Assembly: GCA_020434375.1 (NCBI GenBank)
Contig: JAGRAY010000113.1
Span: 1 to 5,877, forward strand
DNA length: 5,877 nt
Source of the DNA: Bdellovibrionales bacterium
GTDB lineage: Bacteria > Bdellovibrionota_G > JALEGL01 > JAGRAY01
Direction of reading: 5' to 3'
The notes under the pieces are model-generated. The model was not told the origin of the DNA and made no database searches. It saw nothing but the letters and a program-made list of their open reading frames with translations. The stretch's first letter is position 1; each line of letters starts with the position of its first letter. The translations under genes and the position numbers were made by a program. Positions 1 to 5,877 of the stretch are shown here, in pieces.

Positions 1-2466
1 TTGGGAGACGACAGGTTCAAGTTCGCTAACAGCTAAAAGGCCCTTCCAGCTTGGTGAAATTCCCTTCTCCAAGTTGATCAAAAACTGGGTCAATGCCTCT
101 TCAGAAGAAATCTTATTTGAAACGTAGACCTTATTTATCGCACGATCCATGACCGCTTCGCCCGTGGATCTATCTTCATAATAGGAATCCAAAAATTCGC
201 TCGGCATTTTGTTGGATGTAAGAATCGCTGACCTGAGAGCCGTCTTGATAACCTGATTTCCGGCAAACACTTCTCGTTCGTTTAGAATCGAAAGCAGCGC
301 CGTAATAGTCTGAGGGTTTGCTTTATCTACCTCATCTAAAATAGCAAATACGAATTTTTGATTCGCAAGACTTGTTGAAACTTCAATTTCTTCTTTTCCT
401 TCATTAAGTTGCTTTTCCACCTTAGGAAAGCCGATCAAAACGCCTTCAGGCAAGAGTTTATGGAACTGCAAAAGGAACCGATCAAATACTGTTGGTTTAT
501 CCATTTGCATACGTTGATACACTGCTTGTAAAAAATTTTGATCAGGCTGAATCGCATCTAACGTCGCCTTTACAAACATATCCACTTGATCTGCGTTTAA
601 TTTTTTAAGCTCTGATTTCAGAATCACTTCGGCGAGAGCTGTTTTTGCTCCCCCCGGAGGGCCAAACACGTAAAGATGATTGTCAGATAATATTCCAGTT
701 AGGTGGGCTTCGATAGAATATTCAAGCTCAACGAATCGTTGTTTAAGGGCACGAATTTCGTAGCTCATCCAATCGTAATAACGAGAAACTCGCTCTCCAG
801 TTTTTAAGTCGAGCATCTCACGTCTAAATTGCCGCTTTTCCCTCTCGCTTCTGGCAGGCAATAATTTTTCTGGGTTTGCAACTCGTGGGGCGTGATCTTG
901 TTCAAAGTGTTGATTAAGAACGTTGGCGAATTGCTCAAGATCCTTTTTAATAGATTCAAGCTCAAGCCTTGTTCGCTCTTTTACAGTGCCTTTAGCAAGA
1001 AGCTGTTCAATGCCTTGATCCACCTCGAACTGCGGTCTTGATAGATCGATCTTATTGGCTTCAACAACAGTTTTGATTTTAGGAGCTAGGGCCGCAAACC
1101 CAGCATTATCCACAGACCAGTCGGTAAAATCCGGAGATTTAGATCTCAGTACCCAGCCATTATCTTTTTGAGTATAGACAAAATGAGTTTTTCCGTTCCC
1201 ATCTTGAAGCAGAAGTTGACCCTCATAAGGATTATACTGAACGGCCATTTCGGATGTGACTCCATAAGGAGACGTAATTCTAATTCCATCCTGTGCTTCG
1301 GTGACAGTAAAGGTCTTAAGCCGTAAGCCCGCAGGCCCAGCATATAGTGCGCTTTGAGAAATTAGGCTCAAATCCTGGCGTCTTGGCGTAAGTCGCATTT
1401 GTTCAAAGGGCACGCCGTCCATGAGTTGTTTTGAAATCAAGGCCGCCTTAAATATTTGTACCAGCCTTCTTACGGAACGATTTGAAAATTGATTAGCAGG
1501 AAAATACTCAGAATCACTTTCGCCATATCTAACAGAAGCGCGCGATTGATCCGCTTTATTTGTGACGTATCGATCAAATTCACGGGCAATCATTACTATC
1601 TCAGCCATCATGTCGTCAGGAATTTTCACCTTAGCAATCAAAGAATCCAGCTCGCGAAGTGGTAAGCTGATTTTAAATTTGCCAGGATTCTTTACCAAAT
1701 CATACATGGCCACGGTTTCTTTTGGGCTCATCTGTTGGTTCGGGATATGAATTTTGATCGCCATACGATCAAGGAGAGCCTCACCACTCGGGCGATCATT
1801 CAGGAAGCCTTGAATAAACTCACCAGTCGTTTTATTGGATGTGAACACACCGCTTGAAAGAACAGCGTCCACAACCTTCGCACCTAAAAATGCTTTTCGC
1901 TCATTAAGCACAGAAAGAAGAGCATTCAAAACTGCCGGATTTGATTTTTCAGCTTCGTCAGCAATTAAGAATAAAAATTTATCACCAACGAGAGAAGACT
2001 CAGTTTCAATTTCATATTTCCCGTCCTTCATCATGGAGGAAAACTTTTGAAAGCCTGAAATTTTTCCTTCACTAATGAGTTTATGGAATTGAAGGACAAA
2101 GACTTTCTTATCCTTTTCGGGAATTGCATTCAAAACGGACTGGAACATTAATCTTGAAAGGAAGGTCTTGGCACCCCCTGGTTCACCATTAATCCAGACA
2201 AATTCTTTAGCTAAAATCGCAGTAGTTAAGGCTTCGATGACCTGACCACGCCCATAAACACGTTGTTCAATTTGCTTTAAGGCTTGAACTGATTCTGACC
2301 AAGCATCACGAGTAGTCCTAGGACCGACACTCACTGATGATTGAACAGCACCACTCAGGAGGTCTACACATTTATTACTTGCGAATGCGACTTGAGCTTG
2401 AAAGACAAGTAGAGAGCTAATAAATAGGCCTCGACTCAAACTTCTCTTTAGTCGCAATTCTTTCAT
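1..2466 (-). CDS. Exported tandem MoxR/RavA-type AAA+ ATPase (C-terminus beyond window)
   Basis: This is a predicted ATP-driven remodelling protein. The frame is open for 822 codons to the left edge, so the C-terminus is missing. Residues 1-29 form a signal peptide: basic n-region (KELRLKRSLSR), hydrophobic core (LFISSLLVF) and an A-F-A cleavage site before SNKC. AAA+ module 1 (about 60-350) has Walker A GEPGGAKT (94-101), Walker B FLFLIADEAEK (D170, E171), NPAVLNALLSVLNER as in MoxR/RavA proteins, sensor 1 TSNK (N211), an arginine-finger candidate LLDR (R234) and a sensor-2-like RSVRR (330-334). Residues 380-460 are beta-rich and 480-575 are helical and charged. Module 2 (from about 573) has GPPGGAKT (602-609), FVFAILDEVDK (D711, E712), LLSILNER, TSNK (N752) and VMDR (R775). 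Its sensor 2 would lie outside the window. Start 2466 is chosen because GAGGAAG lies 8 bases upstream and it begins the signal peptide directly. An in-frame ATG at 2499 lacks a ribosome binding site. Family membership is firm; substrate and biological role are unknown. Confidence 0.93.
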   Translation of the reverse strand, partial: MKELRLKRSLSRGLFISSLLVFQAQVAFASNKCVDLLSGAVQSSVSVGPRTTRDAWSESVQALKQIEQRVYGRGQVIEALTTAILAKEFVWINGEPGGAKTFLSRLMFQSVLNAIPEKDKKVFVLQFHKLISEGKISGFQKFSSMMKDGKYEIETESSLVGDKFLFLIADEAEKSNPAVLNALLSVLNERKAFLGAKVVDAVLSSGVFTSNKTTGEFIQGFLNDRPSGEALLDRMAIKIHIPNQQMSPKETVAMYDLVKNPGKFKISLPLRELDSLIAKVKIPDDMMAEIVMIAREFDRYVTNKADQSRASVRYGESDSEYFPANQFSNRSVRRLVQIFKAALISKQLMDGVPFEQMRLTPRRQDLSLISQSALYAGPAGLRLKTFTVTEAQDGIRITSPYGVTSEMAVQYNPYEGQLLLQDGNGKTHFVYTQKDNGWVLRSKSPDFTDWSVDNAGFAALAPKIKTVVEANKIDLSRPQFEVDQGIEQLLAKGTVKERTRLELESIKKDLEQFANVLNQHFEQDHAPRVANPEKLLPARSEREKRQFRREMLDLKTGERVSRYYDWMSYEIRALKQRFVELEYSIEAHLTGILSDNHLYVFGPPGGAKTALAEVILKSELKKLNADQVDMFVKATLDAIQPDQNFLQAVYQRMQMDKPTVFDRFLLQFHKLLPEGVLIGFPKVEKQLNEGKEEIEVSTSLANQKFVFAILDEVDKANPQTITALLSILNEREVFAGNQVIKTALRSAILTSNKMPSEFLDSYYEDRSTGEAVMDRAINKVYVSNKISSEEALTQFLINLEKGISPSWKGLLAVSELEPVVSQ
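2380..2466 (-). other. Signal peptide of the tandem AAA+ protein
   Basis: Codons 1-29 encode six basic residues and one acidic residue in the n-region, then a short hydrophobic stretch LFISSLLVF, then QAQVAFA. Ala27 and Ala29 sit at -3 and -1, matching the signal peptidase I rule, with Ser30 as the first mature residue. The nearby Cys33 is preceded by SNK, not a lipobox, so a lipoprotein is unlikely. If uncleaved, the basic N-terminus would still predict that the ATPase domains face outward. Confidence 0.8.
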
Positions 2467-2593
2467 ATAGTGATCTTCCTCGATTATAACTGTAACCATT
2501 TGTAGTTGTTCTTTTTGTAATAGATTCACGATCCATGCCAAAATCTCCAACCTATGGCTTAAGACGGCATATCTCTTGCTCAATTCTTGAAAT
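2467..2593. promoter_or_regulatory. Divergent intergenic region with the promoters of both genes
   Basis: The 127 bases between the two start codons must contain the transcription signals for both genes unless a promoter lies inside a coding region. On the minus strand there is a perfect TATAAT at 2488-2483, but no good -35 element 16-18 bases upstream, and it sits so near the ribosome binding site that its transcript would be almost leaderless. On the plus strand TTGTAA (2515-2520) and CAAAAT (2539-2544) are 18 bases apart and form a weak sigma-70-like candidate. I found no convincing operator palindrome. The short shared region allows coordinated control of the pair, but this is inference. 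Confidence 0.5.
2475..2481 (-). promoter_or_regulatory. Ribosome binding site for the tandem AAA+ gene
   Basis: GAGGAAG on the minus strand is a strong Shine-Dalgarno match 8 bases before the ATG at 2466. It decides the start against the in-frame ATG at 2499, which has only an A-rich stretch before it. Confidence 0.75.
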
Positions 2594-2671
2594 ATGTACA
2601 AAAAGTGTCGCTTTTTGCTCCTATTCTTATTGTCTTTCCCCCTGTGGTTGACCTCAATCACAGCAATGGCA
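2594..2671 (+). other. Signal peptide of the transglutaminase/VWA protein
   Basis: Codons 1-26 encode a short basic n-region (YKKCR), a strongly hydrophobic core (FLLLFLLSFPLWL) and a c-region ending T-A-M-A. Ala24 and Ala26 occupy -3 and -1, with Ser27 as the first mature residue. Starting at the internal ATG 2666 would lose this segment and begin with MASTNKC, so the upstream ATG at 2594 is preferred. The Cys at 31 has no lipobox before it. Confidence 0.85.
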
Positions 2672-5600
2672 AGTACCAATAAGTGTGCGGAATTACTCTC
2701 AGGTTTGGTCAATCATCCGCAAACTCAAGAGCAGCAATGGGCCGAACTATATAAGAAGTCTGACCTCTCTCCACGGCCACAAGTGTGGCTAAGGATTAGT
2801 CAGTTATTACAAAAAAATGTCACTCATCTTGAACATCCACTCGAATCCGCAGGCCAGAATCCAGATCGTATTGGTGACGCTTATAAGCGCATGTCCAATG
2901 AGCTTCCTGTTTTAAAGGAACTTCTGAATTTATCCTCTCAAATGGATCAAGGACGCATTTTAGCGCATTCCGACTTTATTCGAATAAAGCGCGCCGTCGC
3001 CAATCAATTGATCGCAATCGGCCAAAAACCAAACTCCGACCTTCAAGTCTTTGCGGCACTCGAAGCTCTTAGACTTATTTCAACTATAGAAACCAGAGTT
3101 GAATTTCCGAAGACCAAAGAAGAAATCCAAAAAGAAGAGCAGAAAAAACAGCAAGAAAAAGAAAAGGCCGAAAAAGAGAAAAAGAAGGAAGAAGAAACGG
3201 ATGAACCGGAGCAAGAACCTGAATGGAATAAAACTCAAGATAAGTACAATCCTGAAAACAAAGACCTTGCAAACGATGGCAAAGGAAAGAAAAAGAACGT
3301 CGATATTGTTCTGACAAACGTCGATGTCTATAAGCGACTTCTACGACAAAAAATTTACGACCAGTTCAATTTAAAAGATTGGTCGTCTATACCTGTTGGG
3401 CGAGAAGCAATCAGTAGAGAAAATCAATTCACAAAGAAATTGATCATTAATCCGTTGGGTGAAACCAGTGTCGATGTGCCTCTGCCTTATGGTTATACAC
3501 TAATTCCTGGAAAATATGCCGATCACCGAATTGTCGAAGTCGGACCCGGTGAATTCAAAGTGCAAGTACAATCAAAAAATTCAGTGACCATTGGCCTTTC
3601 ACGCATTAAAAATGAAAACCATCTAGGGACACCACCAAGGGTTGCTAATCAACAAGAACTTGGATTCTGGCCGCAGCATTTACTTCTCTTTACTCAAAGC
3701 CTTAAAGGTTTGCCGCCGCTTGAGGCCGCCTCCCGACTTGAAAAATACATCGCAGAAGAAGGTGGATTTTTATATTACTCCAAGGGCGACAAGATCAGTG
3801 ACGGCGATCTCACAAAAATTGATCAAAGATTCAATCAGCTCCTCACTCAAATGCCAAAGCCGATGGCAATGGCTAATGTCGGAGCCTTCAACTGCGACGG
3901 TGCTGCCTGGATTGGTGGTCTATTATTAAGAGATGTTTTAAATATCCCCGTGAGAATTGCCGGAGGGAGAACTTCGGCGGGAACAAAAACTATTGATCAA
4001 GAAAAATTTCATGTCGTGAAGTCTTCGGATCCGGCCCATGCATGGGTGGAAGTATTTTCTGGAACAGCTTGGGTGCCCTTCGATATGACTCCTAAGAACA
4101 ATACTCCTGAAAGCCAATCATCACCTACTGATGTCGAGCGCGAAGAATCAAAACCTCCACAGCAAGGCTCAAAACAACCACCGAAGGACAGCCAACAGCC
4201 ATCTAAAGGCAAAGGTGAGGGAGCCGAGAAAAAAGAGTCTGATAAGGGTGGCGAAAAAACCGGCGAGAAGGACGATAAAAAAGAAGTCAAAGATCCGAAA
4301 GAGCAGCAGGGCAAACGTGAAGAGGGGCGGCGCGAGCAGAACCAGGAAGGCGAAGATGCTCCCGGAGCCAAAAAAATTGATGACCTCATTAATGCAAAAT
4401 CGACTCAAAGACGCCGAGGAGAGCAAAATCTAGGCTTAATTGATCGGGTCATTAAGAGAAATGAACTTATGCTACTGGAGCACCTAATCTATGAGGGCCA
4501 TCAAACATCATTTCAAGTTGAAGCCAATACGGTTCTAGATTCACTCTCTGAAAATTCCAATTGGAAAAACGCGGTGGAAAGATCCAGAGGGAAAATATCT
4601 ACCCTCATTCATGATTCAAAGTTTGCTAAGTTCGGAGGGCTTCAGAGCTTCCTTTCGGATATTCGAGTCGAGTTCAGTCAAAACAATGCCCGCGAAGCCA
4701 AACAGAAACTCGTAACTGTGCAAAGGCTTCTACTGGCTCTCGCTGAGTATCGAAGTTTAACAAAGCAAGAGACAGAAGCTCTTCATTCAATCGAAGGAAT
4801 TATTCGAAACCTTGACCAAATTAAACATGACAATTCTAAAGAATATGACGCCGTTCAGGACCTTATTAAGAGTTTACCTGGGAATATCTCAAAGAACTGG
4901 CTCGCCAAGCAGTATGGCAAGGATTACGACCAACTTGGGTCCTCTGCCAATATTAAACTGGCTCAAGATATTACAAGCGGAAAAGTTAAACCGCTTCTGC
5001 AAATGGGCGCAGTGAGCGAGTTTGTGGACATGACCTTAAACTCCACACCAGAGCCTCAGTGGAAAGACGAACCGACTTTAAATAGAAGTCTTGCACCAAA
5101 ACCGCGTCAGGACCTTATCATCACAAGAAGCCCCCTTGATTTTGCGAAAATGCTCTGGTCTTTGCGCCCTGGCGAACACATGTTCGCGCCTACGCTACAG
5201 GGCAGGCAATTTGCCATTGGAAGCCTCGAAACAAGGCGAGTGATCAGTCCGAAAAATCCTCTGGAGAGAAAAGTTTCCGTAATCTACTATGACGTTTCAC
5301 CTTCAATGAATGGTCGTCCGATAGAGAGCCAAGATGCGCTTCTCATGGCCTTTGTGGACAAAGCACTTAGCGAGACTGACGCCATTGGAAGACCAAGGCA
5401 TGAAATTTACTTGATCCCATTTAACGATAATCTTCTTCAGGGTGTTCACATTGCATCCCGTGAAGATGCACAAAACTTTCTGTCACGACGAATGAACATG
5501 CGAACTCAAACTTCTGGCTCAACGGATATTCAAAAGGCTGTTGAAAATTTCTATGACATCATTGCTACAAGCTATAGAAATAAATCCACCCAAGGCCGCG

Positions 5601-5877
5601 AGAAGCTCTTCCAAAAGGCGAACATGGTTCTTTTCACAGATGGCGGCTCCACAATCAACATGGAGCAGCTAGAGGCAAAGCGAAAAACCATTCCACGAGA
5701 GGTTCAGATTAATATGAACTTCGTAAGTATTGGTGATCAGGTTAACGAGACACTGAAAACTCTTTCACAGAACGACAAACTTGCTTCGGGTAAGCCCACG
5801 TTCAGAAAGATGGACTCGCAAATGATTGAGGCCGTTGGAACTATTTCTGCCGAATATAATCCCGATGCTTTTGCAAC
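2594..5877 (+). CDS. Exported transglutaminase-like and VWA-domain protein (C-terminus beyond window)
   Basis: This is a large predicted envelope or secreted protein, open for 1094 codons to the right edge. Residues 1-26 are a signal peptide (MYKKCRF, a leucine-rich core, cleavage after A-M-A). Residues 27-170 are mostly helical. A Lys/Glu-rich linker spans about 173-211 and a beta-rich part about 282-340. The transglutaminase-like domain (about 370-505) shows the family pattern: FNCDGAA with Cys434, then NIPVRIAGG, HAWVEVF with His482, and WVPFDMTP with Asp497, so the catalytic triad looks intact. A second charged linker (501-594) leads to a helical region (595-860). The VWA domain starts near 890 with a full MIDAS: DVSPS (D900, S902, S904), Thr977 in SGSTD and Asp1016 in LFTDGG. 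A TGA at 2588 closes the frame upstream, so ATG 2594 is the first possible ATG; its ribosome binding site is weak. The VWA domain is the natural docking partner for the divergent MoxR-type ATPase. The transglutaminase fold could act as a protease, crosslinker or non-enzymatic module; which one cannot be told here. Confidence 0.93.
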   Translation, partial: MYKKCRFLLLFLLSFPLWLTSITAMASTNKCAELLSGLVNHPQTQEQQWAELYKKSDLSPRPQVWLRISQLLQKNVTHLEHPLESAGQNPDRIGDAYKRMSNELPVLKELLNLSSQMDQGRILAHSDFIRIKRAVANQLIAIGQKPNSDLQVFAALEALRLISTIETRVEFPKTKEEIQKEEQKKQQEKEKAEKEKKKEEETDEPEQEPEWNKTQDKYNPENKDLANDGKGKKKNVDIVLTNVDVYKRLLRQKIYDQFNLKDWSSIPVGREAISRENQFTKKLIINPLGETSVDVPLPYGYTLIPGKYADHRIVEVGPGEFKVQVQSKNSVTIGLSRIKNENHLGTPPRVANQQELGFWPQHLLLFTQSLKGLPPLEAASRLEKYIAEEGGFLYYSKGDKISDGDLTKIDQRFNQLLTQMPKPMAMANVGAFNCDGAAWIGGLLLRDVLNIPVRIAGGRTSAGTKTIDQEKFHVVKSSDPAHAWVEVFSGTAWVPFDMTPKNNTPESQSSPTDVEREESKPPQQGSKQPPKDSQQPSKGKGEGAEKKESDKGGEKTGEKDDKKEVKDPKEQQGKREEGRREQNQEGEDAPGAKKIDDLINAKSTQRRRGEQNLGLIDRVIKRNELMLLEHLIYEGHQTSFQVEANTVLDSLSENSNWKNAVERSRGKISTLIHDSKFAKFGGLQSFLSDIRVEFSQNNAREAKQKLVTVQRLLLALAEYRSLTKQETEALHSIEGIIRNLDQIKHDNSKEYDAVQDLIKSLPGNISKNWLAKQYGKDYDQLGSSANIKLAQDITSGKVKPLLQMGAVSEFVDMTLNSTPEPQWKDEPTLNRSLAPKPRQDLIITRSPLDFAKMLWSLRPGEHMFAPTLQGRQFAIGSLETRRVISPKNPLERKVSVIYYDVSPSMNGRPIESQDALLMAFVDKALSETDAIGRPRHEIYLIPFNDNLLQGVHIASREDAQNFLSRRMNMRTQTSGSTDIQKAVENFYDIIATSYRNKSTQGREKLFQKANMVLFTDGGSTINMEQLEAKRKTIPREVQINMNFVSIGDQVNETLKTLSQNDKLASGKPTFRKMDSQMIEAVGTISAEYNPDAFA
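3110..3226 (+). repeat. Purine-rich low-complexity tract encoding a Lys/Glu linker
   Basis: The coding strand is dominated by GAA, AAA, AAG and GAG codons. It encodes about 39 residues (173-211) of almost only Lys, Glu and Gln, turning acidic and proline-containing at the end (DEPEQEPE). It probably forms a solvent-exposed helix or disordered spacer between the N-terminal helical part and the beta-rich part. Short open frames in other phases here come from the biased composition and are not genes. Confidence 0.8.
4094..4375 (+). repeat. Low-complexity tract encoding a long charged Pro/Gln/Lys/Glu linker
   Basis: About 94 residues (501-594) rich in Gln, Lys, Glu, Ser, Pro and Gly follow the last transglutaminase motif directly and end before a helical region that begins DDLINAK. 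The first part is Pro/Gln/Ser-rich and the rest is mixed-charge with many KE and GEK patterns. It looks disordered and would tether the transglutaminase module flexibly to the C-terminal VWA half. Open frames on both strands over this tract are composition artefacts. Confidence 0.8.

Noticed and set aside
1186..1200. GNGKT (residues 423-427) in the leftward protein, resembling a P-loop
   Set aside because: It lacks the Gly four residues before GKT required by GxxxxGK[ST], and it sits between beta strands in the interdomain insert with no Walker B after it. The true P-loops are at 2164-2187 and 640-663.
1562..2050. Plus-strand open frames antisense to AAA+ module 1
   Set aside because: They lie opposite conserved AAA+ motifs and show no domain or ribosome binding site support.
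2483..2488. Perfect minus-strand TATAAT as a firm promoter for the AAA+ gene
   Set aside because: No good -35 is present, and the implied start of transcription falls at the ribosome binding site, so it is kept only as a weak candidate within the intergenic entry.
2491..2520. Three TGTA-containing repeats as a possible operator
   Set aside because: The repeats are only 4-5 bases long and unevenly spaced in an AT-rich stretch, within chance expectation.
3084..3317. Short open frames on both strands over the purine-rich tract
   Set aside because: They overlap the Lys/Glu linker of the rightward gene, and their translations are low-complexity products of the biased composition.
4035..4046. 12-base palindrome CCCATGCATGGG
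   Set aside because: It lies inside the codons for the conserved AHAW segment around the transglutaminase His and is explained by coding constraint and chance.
4009..4433. Open frames on both strands over the second charged linker
   Set aside because: They are caused by the biased composition and overlap a frame with clear transglutaminase and VWA domains; none shows a recognisable domain.

Overview
The window holds two long, divergently transcribed genes, both cut by the window edges, and a 127-bp intergenic region between them. One gene reads leftward from 2466 to the left edge (822 codons visible, no stop). The other reads rightward from 2594 to the right edge (1094 codons visible, no stop). 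Together they cover almost the whole window. I see no tRNA, rRNA, insertion sequence, CRISPR array or terminator.

The leftward gene encodes a protein with a classical signal peptide followed by two RavA/MoxR-type AAA+ ATPase modules in tandem. Each module has its own Walker A, Walker B, sensor 1 and arginine-finger motifs. They are separated by about 200 residues that include a beta-rich segment and a charged helical segment. The rightward gene also begins with a classical signal peptide. It encodes a long multidomain protein: a helical N-terminal part, a highly charged linker, a beta-rich region, a transglutaminase-like domain with an apparent Cys-His-Asp triad, a second long charged linker, a helical region, and a von Willebrand factor A (VWA) domain with a complete MIDAS metal site.

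MoxR-family AAA+ ATPases are known to pair with VWA proteins (RavA-ViaA, CbbQ-CbbO, NorQ-NorD, the AAA and VWA subunits of Mg- and Co-chelatases). MoxR operons also often carry transglutaminase-like genes. Here the usual partners are rearranged into two large proteins, and both appear to be exported. The two mature N-termini also share a short motif (N-K-C-x-x-L-L-S-G) directly after the predicted cleavage sites. I infer a two-protein, envelope-located MoxR/VWA/transglutaminase machine. An exported AAA+ ATPase is unexpected because the periplasm is normally thought to lack ATP.

The two signal peptides, a GC content in the mid-40s percent by eye, and large secreted multidomain proteins fit a Gram-negative bacterium. 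Bdellovibrionota or a related deltaproteobacterial-type lineage is a guess from general style only; nothing in the window fixes the taxonomy.
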